The notes under the pieces are model-generated. The model was not told the origin of the DNA and searched no databases. It was given only the letters and a program-made list of their open reading frames with translations. Position numbers and translations under genes: made by a program. Positions 33,749 to 43,965 of a DNA stretch of 64,000 nucleotides are shown in pieces (the first letter of the stretch is position 1; the number at the start of each line of letters is the position of its first letter). Origin of the DNA: Lasiosphaeris hirsuta (lineage: Eukaryota > Ascomycota > Sordariomycetes > Sordariales > Lasiosphaeriaceae). The DNA is taken from contig JAUKUA010000005.1 of assembly GCA_030549175.1 (NCBI GenBank), positions 1 to 64,000 on the forward strand. Direction: 5' to 3'.

Positions 33749-34309
33749 GGTGAGTATTGGGCCGAGTGTTGGAGGCGGAACTGAGGACAGCTGAAAGTTG
33801 ATCTAGGTTGAAGGGATGAGACAAGTCTAGTTTGAGCGATTGAAGCCGCGGATTCTGAAAGGTAACGTCCCAATCAGGCTTTGCGACTAATGACGGACTT
33901 GGTCGGAAAATGTTATAGGGGGTGACAAAAGAGGTAGTCGGTCGCCAAATCCTCCCCACCCCCAAAAAAATGCCTCATCTGAAGATGGTAACAAGCACCA
34001 TGCTCCTTTTAGCAAAAGGCACTAGTGCACAAAACATCCGCTATTGCCGACGTGACGAAGCCGTCATAATACAACTACCTTTACTAATTGCCCGAATTTG
34101 TAGACATTTGACACATATGTACGAACATGGTTGTCTTCTATCGCCTACAAGCCATCCGTAGCGATGGTTCGCTATGCCAACAAGCAAGTATCAGAAAGCC
34201 GCTGTTTACTTGATGGTGGTGACTGGCGCCTTGGCAGCTTGGCCCGCACTCGCCCTCGCGAGCAGACCGCGCACAGCGCTCTAGACCCAATTGATCCACT
34301 ATATCTGCT

Positions 34310-34590
34310 TATTCAATTTGACATATTTGACTTATTTTGCATTGCATCCAAATACCGCGCAGCCCGGAACAATACAAATATTCACTCCGGCCCCCCCTTG
34401 ACGGACTGTCACACCCGCTGGCTGAATTGCCTGCTCCAAAACACGGAATTTCACTGCCAATGCCGCAGACATTGAACCATGGATACTGTATCTCTTGCAA
34501 GGCGTATCGCTACGTGCTCACTGTCAACTTGGCGCGGCTGAAGGCCATCTCACACTGTGGCCGCCGTAGGGATTGAAGGGATAGTTATCG
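34310..34590 (+). repeat. Diverged direct repeat, unit 1
   Basis: Shares blocks such as GCCCGGAACAATACAA, GGAATTTC, CTGCCAAT and AACTTGGC in the same order with unit 2. Confidence 0.6.
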
Positions 34591-34610
34591 CCAGCGTATG
34601 ACTCAAGGCA

Positions 34611-34693
34611 ATCAAGCCAGATAAGGGGTCTTATTTATTTGATTTGGCATAAAAATACCTACCTGAGTGGCAAAATCGGTTATCTGGCTTGAT
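34611..34693. repeat. 83-bp inverted-repeat unit, possible MITE
   Basis: A perfect 14-bp inverted repeat (ATCAAGCCAGATAA at 34611-34624, TTATCTGGCTTGAT at 34680-34693) encloses 55 bp of TA-rich DNA. Size and structure fit a miniature inverted-repeat element or its hairpin core. No clear TA duplication is seen. Confidence 0.5.
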
Positions 34694-34694
34694 T

Positions 34695-34980
34695 TGAATA
34701 CATCTGAATAATCAATCTGCCAAGCCCGGAACAATACAATTATCCACTTCCGGACTACCCATGAAGAGACACCGAATGATAGCTAAGTTCACACTACAGA
34801 ACCACCATATACGCATTTTTGGAATTTCGCTGCCAATTTCTTGGGCATTGTAGCATGGAGATTGGTGAATCTAACAACGAGTGTTACGGCAAACCTATTG
34901 TTAACTTGGCTAGGCTGAATATCCTCTCATACGCAGCGCTAGTTCTGGGATAGTTAGGATATCTATTGTTATCTTTGATA
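34695..34980 (+). repeat. Diverged direct repeat, unit 2
   Basis: Second copy of the repeat described at 34310-34590, more TA-rich. Confidence 0.6.
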
Positions 34981-35052
34981 GCTTTGGGAATCTAACGCTT
35001 TGACTATGCTACCATTGTAAAGGCTTTATATATCCTAGATAGTGGTATAGAC

Positions 35053-35312
35053 TGTTAGATAGAACAAGGTGGAAGCTGCTAGAATTGAGACGTTAGCATT
35101 GCCACGATAGGAACAACAATAGTTAACCTTGAGTAAGGTATATAGAGTGGCTATGTGGCTAGCTAAGCCACTGTAAGGCTTTCTCTATCGTAGCAAGGAC
35201 TATCTTAAACTCATTTAAGTAGCACTACTCTGGCCGTAGGCCAGAGAGGTGCGACAAGTAATAAAATCACACAATTGCAACACCCATCAAAAGTAGTACA
35301 GTGCTTCTGACA
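35053..35312 (+). repeat. LTR-like repeat (family 3), copy 2
   Basis: Starts TGTTAGA, ends TCTGACA, 260 bp, same orientation as 32697-32918 but diverged from it. Confidence 0.65.
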
Positions 35313-36820
35313 TCATATAGACCAGTGTAAATGACCCCAGTGATCCACCACAACTCATACAGATCTAGTATCACTTACTAAGAAAAGATACATAAATACT
35401 TTCATAGTTATTAGTTATAAGTCGCGAACATGTTAGATACCTTGGAGCGTGAGGATACCTACTCCTCACATAAGCAATTACATTCTACTGTATCCCACAG
35501 TGCTACCCACTCTAGTGATAGCAATCTGTTTAGCATAGTGTAATATCTTACTTAAGAGATTTACCTTCCCATGATTAACCCTTCCTTACACTATAATCGA
35601 ACTAGGCGTTCTACCTTATGATCTGTCACTTAACACTAGATACCTAGGTACCTAGTGCACAGGTTATAACAGTTGGTTGAACAGGAGATCTTGTTGATTC
35701 GTAGTACTACGTAAGCTCCTATGTTAGAGCTAGTCGAGGTGGTGGTGGTGGTGGGAGTTCTTAGGGTCTCTAAGCCTCCCGCCATCTTATTAAGTACCTC
35801 CTAGAGTCCCAGAAGCGCCTTTCTTCCCTAGTGTACCTTACGTTCTTCGCTGGGTATCTTATTAAAGCCCTGGTCCAGGGCGCCTGTAAGGATCTTAAAA
35901 ACCTCCCACGTCGCAGAGACTCCCCGTCGGGTTCGACTTTCAGCTCCAGTATAAAGCTGGAGAAGATCGTATAAGGGGGGCGTTGCTTAGGCGCCATGGT
36001 GAGAGCGAGCGCGGGTTACGCACTAGGGTCGGGGTCGCAAAAGAGATACCCGAAAGCGAACAAAGTCGTGATGCTTGTTAAGGTTTCGCAGTAGCGAGCT
36101 GTGATTGGTTGTTTTCTTCCTAAAATATTGCTATTCAGGAGAAGCCTAGCAGCGACAGGGCGAAATACTGGTTGGTAGTTTTTCTGAGGCGCTTCAGGTA
36201 GGCTTAAGATTCGCTTGGTCACTACGTTTCTGACCTGTCGCCATGGTTGGGTGCGATAACATGGGGGTGCTATGCTACCTGAACTGATTTGCTGTGAGAA
36301 GCAGTGACTGTGGCGTGGCCATATTCCGTACTTGGGCAGATGAAGGATACTATGTAGGTCCTCGGATGCCCGAGGATAAGCAAAGACAGCACAGAAGATA
36401 CCTATCTCGAAGAATACGCGCCCATGGAGAGCGCTCGTTGCGCAAACGGCACGCATCGCGTCAGAGTCCATAGTACAGCCGCCGGGTCAGGATTGTGGCG
36501 CATCGCTATGGTACCCGAAGTGATTGCCCAGGGGGGGGACCCAGCTGAAAACCGATGCCGACGCTGCCAGTCAAATGCGGACACACCCCACGTCCCAGGG
36601 AATCCTTGCATATGGGACTTCTCACCCCGCTTTCCAGCGAGACCTTTTTGTCGCAACAGTCGGTAGGGTCGGGGAACAATAAGCCGTAATTCCCTCCTTC
36701 ACAGTTTTCACACAGTAGCGGCAACACGAATCCCGGTCTTTGTATACACTTTTAAAGGCATCAGTCAGAAGTTGGCCCACCAACCCGAGAATCGACAGTC
36801 TGATCGTTAGGTAACACGTC
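35313..36820. other. Intergenic DNA, left of NLR gene
   Basis: Contains a GGT/GTG microsatellite at 35736-35756. Several minus-strand ORFs (35770-35997, 36016-36471, 36402-36656) overlap each other and show no known domain. The last few hundred bases should hold the NLR promoter. Confidence 0.4.
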
Positions 36821-39800
36821 ATGTCCAAGTTCAGGGCGAGGATGAAGCGGCTCCTGCCGCTACGGAAAGCCCCGGCTAGAGACCAAGACGACCCACCAAA
36901 CCACTTGTCCAGAGAGATATTCCCTTCGGGCATCAAGCCGCTCTGTAGCCCTGAGGACGGCGCTATCGAGTATATACCATCTTAGATTGGAAAGCGCCGG
37001 CTAATGTGTCTCGTCCAGCATCGTCTTCGTCCACGGCCTAACAGGCAATCGCGACAACACATGGACCGCCCGAGATTCGACCGAGCCCTGGCCCCAAACA
37101 CTCCTCCCATCCATCCTTACGACAGCCCGGGTCCTGACGTTTGGATATGACGCATATGTGGCGGACTGGCGGGACGTGGTGTCGCAGAATCGGATTGCAA
37201 ACCACGCGTAGAATCTGCTAACCTCCCTCGCATCGTATCGAGAGAAAGACGACACAGTAGGCATCCAAATTTGGAAGATGGCGTGGGCATTCTGACACGT
37301 ATAGAATGAACGACAGATAATATTTGTCTACCATAACCTGGGAGGGCTGGTTTACGAGGATGTACGTTCCCAGCTTGGTTATACAGGGCCGCGCTAATAT
37401 CTGTGATAGGCATTGGTCACGTCAAGACAGCGAACGGAGCGACATCTTCAGAATATCCTTCGTTTGACTCACGGTATTATCTTTGTCGGTACGCCGCACC
37501 ATGGTGCCGGCCTTGCTAGATGGGCCGAGCTCCTATCCCGGTCCATCGGGCTCGTAAAACAGACGAATTCCGAGATCTTAGAGGTCCTCAGGCAAGATTC
37601 CGAGGTACTTGCGCGGATCCAAGACAGCTTTCACACCATGGTCATGGCACGTAGCAAGGAAGGATTACCGGAAATTGATATTACTTACTTCTATGAGGAA
37701 TTACCATTACCCGGCGTTGGTATAGTAGGTCACGCAAAGCTGCACTCGTCGCCAAGAGTACTGATTCATCTACAACAGGTCGTGCCAAAGGATTCGGCCA
37801 TTTTACCCGGATACATTCCGATCGGGATCCACGCTAACCATAAGGATATGACCAAGTTCACCAGTCCAGACGACACAGGGTTCGTGGCTGTCTGTGGGGA
37901 ACTACGACGGTGGACTAGGGATACGAATACGGCCGAGAGACGCCACGTGAACCTACCACTTTCGCGCGACTCGGATTTGGACGAGCAGGCTAGCACAGCC
38001 AACCAGTTCGGAAACGGGAACCGCATGTTCAACAGTTTTGGGAGATCGCGGAAAAACATTAAGGGCGGCAACTACGAGTCTAGCGGGGAGGTTATGAACA
38101 TTGGTATGGTCCCACCCAAAGAGTCGGCCAAGTGAAGTGCATCGGTACTTCTCGAGATGTTGTTTGGCGGAGCCCTGACCTTAGGACTTAATAGTGAACA
38201 ATATCAATCGCATTTCTGCAGAGAGTTAGTTGTCCGTTCGCCCCAGCAGCCTTCATATCTAACAGTGTCTACATCACCAGCCAACAACAGTCCCAAAGTC
38301 AGCCGCGTAATCCCCTTCCCGCGCAATGAGGATATCGTTAATCGCGCCCACATCTTCACCCGACTCGACACCCTCTTCCCGCCCAAGTCCGACTACCAGA
38401 GCGCCGCCCTCTACGGCCTTAGCGGATCTGGGTAAGCTGTTGATGCTCTGGCGATAACACGTGCGGGACTGATCATCAAAGAAAAACTCAAGTAGCTCTT
38501 GAATACGCCTACCGCCAGTGTCGCGACGGCTATGCATGCTCCGTTTTGTGGGTGCACGCCGATAACGAGTCGACATTCGCCCAGGATTACAAGGCAATCG
38601 CAAGAAAGTTGGGAATCGACAAGCTCGATGGCGAAAAGCTACTTATTACTGTTCGTGAACGTATTGAGAGTATGCTATCATGGCTGCTCGTCCTCGACAA
38701 CGCCGACGACTTGACACTTTTCGGCGTCGGCAGGACACGGCATATCACTTTGCCTAGACATACCGAGGAATCAACGAGCCTGTACGAATATGTCCCACGA
38801 GGCGGCAACGGGACAGTACTATGGACGAGCCGCGATAAGCGGATTATTGGCACTTTGGTTAGCCCGTGGCGAGGAATTCACGTTGTCCAGATGAGCCCCG
38901 ACGAGGCAATAGCACTACTAGAGACATCGAGAAATGAAAAGACCAGCAGCGGAGAGGTTGTCGACACTAGGGAACTACTAAAAGAGCTTCAGTGGCTTCC
39001 GCTCGCTATCTCCCAGGCCGGGGCATACCTACGGAGAACATCGACATCAATAAGAGAGTACCTATCGAAACTGGAAGAGGGGAAAGAACGATAGCGAGTA
39101 CTTCAGATGACGGAGTTTAACCGGCACCGACGGCGCGACGTGCCCAACAGCGTTTTAGAGACATGGAGCATTTCTATCGAACGCATCCGGCTAGACAACA
39201 AGATGGCATATAGGATTCTACACATTATTGCGTACGTCAATAATCAGAATATCCCGTTCGATATCATGACGGCAGCCGGCCTATATGGCGACAAGAAAGA
39301 AAAGGGGGATTTGGGCGAAAATAAGGGTCGGGTGGTAGAAGCCGTCACTCGGCTGAAGGAGTTTTCATTCCTTGGACTACTTGGGGGAAGGATGGATGAG
39401 CGGAGTTACGAGATGCAGAAGCTTGTGCAAGAGGCTACGCGGTATAGACTCAGCATGAGGAACTCGAAAGACGAGGTATATTTCTCGAGTACGGCGGTAC
39501 AGATTATGGCAGAGTTGTTTCCCGAGCGGAAGCGACAGGCATGGGCAGAGTGTGAGAGGTACATCACGCACACGGTACAAGTTGGTGAGTGGGCGGAGAT
39601 TTGTAAGAGGAAGGTCGAAGTATCGGATCTTTTCACCCGCGTTTCAGACTATCTATACGACCGCGGCAGGTGGAGGGAGAAGGAAACAGTAGATAAGAGG
39701 GCGTACAAGCTACGGCGAGAGGTACTCGGGGAGATGTATCCGAATACGATTTGGAGTATGACGTACCTCGCGACGACATACCATCAGCAGGGTCGGTATA

Positions 39801-40420
39801 CCGAGGCCGAGACGATTTATATCCAAGTGTTAGAGTTACAGCGGGAGATACTTGGGAAGAAGCATCCGGATACGATTTGGAGTATGGCGTCCCTCGCAGT
39901 AACATACCATACGCAGGGTCGTTATGCCGAGGCCGAGGCGATGCAGATCAAAGTGTTAGAGCTGCGGCGGGAGGTGCTCGGGGAGAGGCATCCGGATACA
40001 ACTTGGAGTATGGCGTACCTCGCGACGACATACCATCAGCAGGGTCGGTATACTGAGGCCGAGCCGATGAAGATCAAAGTGTTGGAGCTACGGCGGGAGA
40101 TACTCGGGGAGAGGCATCCGGATACGATTTGGAGTATGGCGGACCTCACAGTAACATACCATGAGCAGGGTCGGTATGTCGAGGCTGAGGCGATGCGGAT
40201 TAAAGTGTTGGAGCTACGGCGGGAGGTACTCGGGGAGAAGCATCCAGATTCTCTCCAGGCGATGCATGACCTCGCCATTACCTGGAGAAGTCGAGGCCGC
40301 CGGGATGACGCTATTGCGCTGATGGACAAATGCCTGCGGTTAAGACACATGGTCTTGAGACCGGGTCATCCATTTACAGAGCAATCAACCAAAACTCTCA
40401 ACAGCTGGAAGACTAGTTAG
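36821..40420 (+). pseudogene. NLR/STAND gene: SesB-like hydrolase, NB-ARC, TPR; two premature stops
   Basis: Six exons (36821-36969, 37019-37256, 37305-37361, 37410-38103, 38185-38431, 38482-40420) join in phase to 1107 residues. Introns are 48-81 bp with GTA donors and AG acceptors. The SesB-like alpha/beta-hydrolase starts at IVFVHGLTGN (~51). Its nucleophile elbow reads YHNLGG, so Asn140 stands where the family has Ser (HSLGG). NB-ARC: P-loop GLSGSGKT (~457-464), LLVLDNADD (~530), GTVLWTSRD, and WLPLAISQAGAYL (~633). The C-terminus has four near-identical 42-residue TPRs and a divergent fifth. In-frame TAG codons at 37209-37211 (codon 114, expected Gln) and 39092-39094 (codon 666, expected Trp) break it. 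In fungi such proteins sense non-self and trigger cell death; this copy is inactivated. Confidence 0.88.
39713..40342 (+). repeat. 126-bp tandem repeats encoding TPR units
   Basis: Units at 39713, 39839, 39965 and 40091 are 126 bp each and very similar at DNA level; a fifth from 40217 is divergent. Each encodes a 42-residue helix pair (LRREVLGERHPDT, GRYTEAE) of the kinesin-light-chain TPR type. Strong similarity between units suggests recent duplication or gene conversion, common in fungal NLR repeat domains. Confidence 0.93.
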
Positions 40421-40739
40421 CATTGCTAGCCTGACCGTGTGCGAGATCTTCAGACGGCTTCTTCTTTCTTTCATGTTCATTTTCTTTCTTTTTCTTTAGT
40501 GATATGATCTAGGTATAGTGTTGGGAGGCAGCTGATCAATGTCATAACCACATATACCCGTCGACTCTCTATATAAACGAGCCATAGGGATGGCCGCCTA
40601 AGCCCGAGACTACTAGCATGTCGGCACTATAATTGCTGGTTAATTACCTAAGAGTTAGAACTTGTAAGTGAAAGCCTACCTCAAGACATGCCCACCGCTC
40701 AAGTGATAATTTACGGATATAAGAGCGGGCTATAGAATA
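40421..40739. other. Intergenic DNA after NLR
   Basis: T- and C-rich 3' flank of the NLR gene (TTCTTTCTTTCATG-like at 40461-40495). No gene. Confidence 0.4.
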
Positions 40740-41310
40740 GTACTAGCTCTCCTGGATTCAAAGACTTTGCCAGATCGTACGCACCGCAATTCGTCGCCTA
40801 TTAGGCTCCGGAGAACAGAGACACCTCGTCCTTATCGGGCACAGCCTTGGTGGTTTTCTAATCATGGAAGTACTAGTATAAATGGCAGAGTCTAACTCGG
40901 AACTGGACCAGGTAAGACGAATCGTCAGGGTACTCTTCTTCGGTGTCCCCAAAGACGGAGTAGACATTGTGTCGCTTTATTCCCATAGTCAGCGATCGGC
41001 CGAACCCTTTCCTTCTTGAACTCTTGAGCGCGATAAAGTCTCAGGTTTTACGGTTATAGGAATGGATTTTCGCCAAGTTCCTTACCAGACGGCGCTTAAC
41101 ATGTTCTACTTCTATAAGGCGAGCCTGCCACCAACTACAGCCCAGGTCGGTGGCTCCTAGCATTTGAAGTAATCGTATTAACAGGTAGTGATAGGACTCA
41201 GTTAGGCGATGGAACGTATTGACGCCGGCCGTTATAAATTAGCCGAGGTTGAGATCAAAAAAGTGGAAGCTTGTATCGCCTCGCATTGGCGGCATCGTAT
41301 ATGCAGTGTG
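40740..41310 (+). pseudogene. Fragment of a second NLR-type alpha/beta-hydrolase
   Basis: The plus strand reads RHLVLIGHSLGGFLIMEVLV, a stop, then MAESNSELDQVRRIVRVLFF and GVPKDGVDI. After a frameshift it reads NPFLLELLSAIKSQVLRL, then after another shift YQTALNMFYFYKASLPPTTA. This is the order of motifs in the serine-esterase-like N-terminal domain found in many fungal ankyrin/TPR STAND proteins. The GHSLGG nucleophile elbow is intact, unlike the neighbour. Two frameshifts and several TAA/TAG stops make it a relic. No NB domain follows. Confidence 0.72.
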
Positions 41311-42231
41311 GTATCACAGCTCCCCACTGGCGTAGCGTAGCATCTACCGGTGCCAGGCCACCGTAATTCGGATAATTGCAACCGATCAGCACCTACAAAA
41401 AAACGCGATTGGCAAACTACTATTAAACACTATACTTGTTTGATCAGCTGTGTTTGTTGTACATGTAGCATGGCGTCCGTTGTAATTGGTTGTCTGGCAG
41501 CCACCCAGAATCCCCAGCACCTTTGGCGGCCTACCAGGAAAACGCTATACAACTTTGCAGGCAATATTTTTGCTATCCTCCTACAGTGCTTCAAGCGACG
41601 CTAGCTTAGCAATCTACCGCCCTCTTACATGCCTCGTCGAGATTTCAGGCTTGCAGCAGCATATTTGGCTATCGCCCTTGAGTCCTTAAGTATAGCGAAA
41701 TCCTCCCGTAACTTCTAGAGATCTTTAGCGATGTAGGATTGGTAATAACTGTGCTAATTATCAAACAGGATCAGCCCAAACCTTAAACCGATCATGGTCG
41801 TCGGATTGTTGTGACTTGATTTATATCAATATAACCCTGGAGTGGGGGACTAGTCTTATATGCAGATGACTACGTTGATATCTTGCCTGGGTGAGTAAGT
41901 AGCAGGGAATTCTGTACCTAGCGGTAATGCTGGGCGCCGGAATGGATGGCTTGCAAGTTGTCGGGTCACGGATGCTGCGCTTCGGCGAACAGTGCGAGAA
42001 CCCTCCGAGTAGCGGCCACTTTACGTCCTACGTGTCCGATGGCGGCAAGCGTTGACCGTTTCTCAGTGTAAGGGGAAGTAAAGCGATTAAGTGTTCCTCT
42101 CGATATATCTAGTTTTTTTTTTTCATTTTTCCTTTAAAAAGGTCAACCGATTCTACCCCTTATCATATAAGTGGGTTAACTACTTTTGGTTCAGTTTTAA
42201 CCGATTCTACTACAATCGATCACAGTATAAG
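41311..42231. other. Gene-poor stretch
   Basis: Nothing assignable; short ORFs without recognisable products, and a T-rich tract near 42112-42130. Confidence 0.4.
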
Positions 42232-42660
42232 TTAGACCCTATCCAGGGCCTCTTCTTCGCCGTTATTAATATGTACAGTATTTTCTTCCTGGTAACTTAT
42301 CTGCGAAGATCCCAAACAGTTCGAGCCACTTCTTCGAACTCCTCCATACCATCTGCAGTAAGCCTCCATTATAGCTAGGTAGTAGTGCCGCGTTCTGTGG
42401 GCACGAGAAGATATGCCCGCGGTTCTTATGGGTGCCATACTCGCAGGGCCCCCAGGAGTCTGGGTTACAGTTTAACCGCTCATGGTACTCCCTAAAGTCC
42501 TTATGGCCGGTTATCTCTGCTAACAAGGCCGCTAGTAGACTGATGGCTCTACGTGGGTAGGACCGGGGAGTGCCAAGACTGCGTAACTCATGCACGAAAT
42601 TGAACATTGGTGCTGCTGACTCCGTCGTTGTCCTAGTTGGTGATGCCAATATTGTCATCT
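42232..42660 (-). pseudogene. LINE (non-LTR retrotransposon) ORF2 C-terminal remnant
   Basis: The minus frame of about 130 codons reads AALLAEITGHKDFREYHERL and, after 11 residues, CEYGTHKNRGHIFSC. This matches the end of fungal LINE polyproteins after the RNase H domain, where a GHGDF-like motif precedes a C-x-C...H-x3-C cluster. No reverse transcriptase is present in the flanks, so this is a short 3' fragment. Confidence 0.6.
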
Positions 42661-43217
42661 TTGAGTATCCTAGGGGGCGATTGATTGTACGAGGTCCTCC
42701 ACTCCGAACCGAACTTTAAATTCGTGACAGGTAGTATCTATGGCTGAAGATTTCCAATATTGTCTTTGTCCTATCAAGGGAGCTACTGAAGATGAATGTG
42801 GTTTCCGTTTCTTAAGTTCAAGATGGCCCAATTCATGTAGCATCTCACGCGCACCTCGGGACTCGGGGAACTAAGAAGTGCGTGGTCAGGGGTTATTTCA
42901 CCTGACACCGTGTGAGTAAAGTTAGCGTCAGCAGCCGACTATGCGGTGTGACTCAGATCGAAACGACGTGCAGAATGCTTGGAGCTTCGCATCTCATACT
43001 TATTTCCGACATGTCCGACACTTGCAACAAATATGCTTCCTTCAGCATCCTTTACCTGTCTCATGCCCTTTTTACCAAGCTGAGCGACCTGAACTGCAAA
43101 AACGCACATGCAATCACGACAATCAATCGACATCATTATAACTGTAAGTGAAACCCTTCAATTGAAACTCTAGCTATATCTGACCGCGACCAGATTCCGA
43201 TTAAACTCGTCAACATA
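42661..43217. other. Intergenic DNA, promoter side of DUF4267 gene
   Basis: No gene is seen. Overlapping ORFs at 42912-43151 on both strands have no recognisable product. Confidence 0.4.
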
Positions 43218-43607
43218 ATGGCAATCTCACAATCGCCCCTACTTCAAATAGCATCCCACCTCTTCGCCACCCTCTTCGTCGGCTTCGGCGTCAATGCCAT
43301 TATCCGCCCGGAGAACGCCCTGATTTTCTTTGAGTGGAACGCGCCCGAAGCCGAAGCCGACATCAATGTTCTCAATGGTCTGCTAGCCGTCTACGGCGTC
43401 CGCGACATTTTCATGGGACTGGCGCTTTATTCGGCCGCTTTCTGGGGCACCAACAAGTCGCTGGGATGGACATTGGTCGCTGCGAGCGGCGTTGCCTTTG
43501 CTGATGGATACGTTTGCTATCTGCATGGCCAGGGCGAGTGGAACCACTGGGGATATGCGCCCATGTTGACTGTGGTCGGGGCTCTGCTCACGGGCTTGTT
43601 TGGTTGA
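43218..43607 (+). CDS. DUF4267 family small membrane protein
   Basis: 129 residues from ATG 43218, no intron, apparently intact. Four hydrophobic segments lie at roughly residues 9-27, 50-72, 79-97 and 111-129. GWTLVAASGVAFADGYVC and WNHWGYAPMLTVVGALLTG are characteristic of fungal DUF4267 proteins, and the length is usual for that family. The function of the family is unknown; the predicted place is a membrane. It is one of the few undamaged single genes here. The amidase gene follows 0.4-0.5 kb downstream on the same strand. Confidence 0.85.
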   Translation: MAISQSPLLQIASHLFATLFVGFGVNAIIRPENALIFFEWNAPEAEADINVLNGLLAVYGVRDIFMGLALYSAAFWGTNKSLGWTLVAASGVAFADGYVCYLHGQGEWNHWGYAPMLTVVGALLTGLFG

Positions 43608-43965
43608 TTTGGAACGGACAATCAGGGGCTCGGGGATGTTGGGTGAACTGTTATGTTTCGCTTGAGTTGATAGACGTGACGCCAGACACAAATAAATAAC
43701 GTTCCCTAACATACTGCTGCCACGTCCCAGGTGCTACTTCTCATAATTCCAGGATCATAGTCAACACATAGTATCAGGTACTTGATGTTTTTCTCTGTTT
43801 CATCAATTGGAATGAGGTCTCGTTGGAATACCCTTGCTGTCGCCTAGGCTTCTGCCTAGAGTGCCAAGCCTCTGCCAACCATCCACATCAACAAGCGCGG
43901 CATTGGACCTACACACTTTTGTCTCTTCACAGACGCAATCAACAAAAGTATCATCACTCGCTTTC

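Larger units (their letters stand above)
33749..35052. other. Intergenic DNA with direct repeats and a hairpin
   Basis: Promoter side of the deaminase-like gene, then a diverged direct repeat (34310-34590 and 34695-34980) separated by an 83-bp inverted-repeat unit (34611-34693). No gene is seen. Confidence 0.5.
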
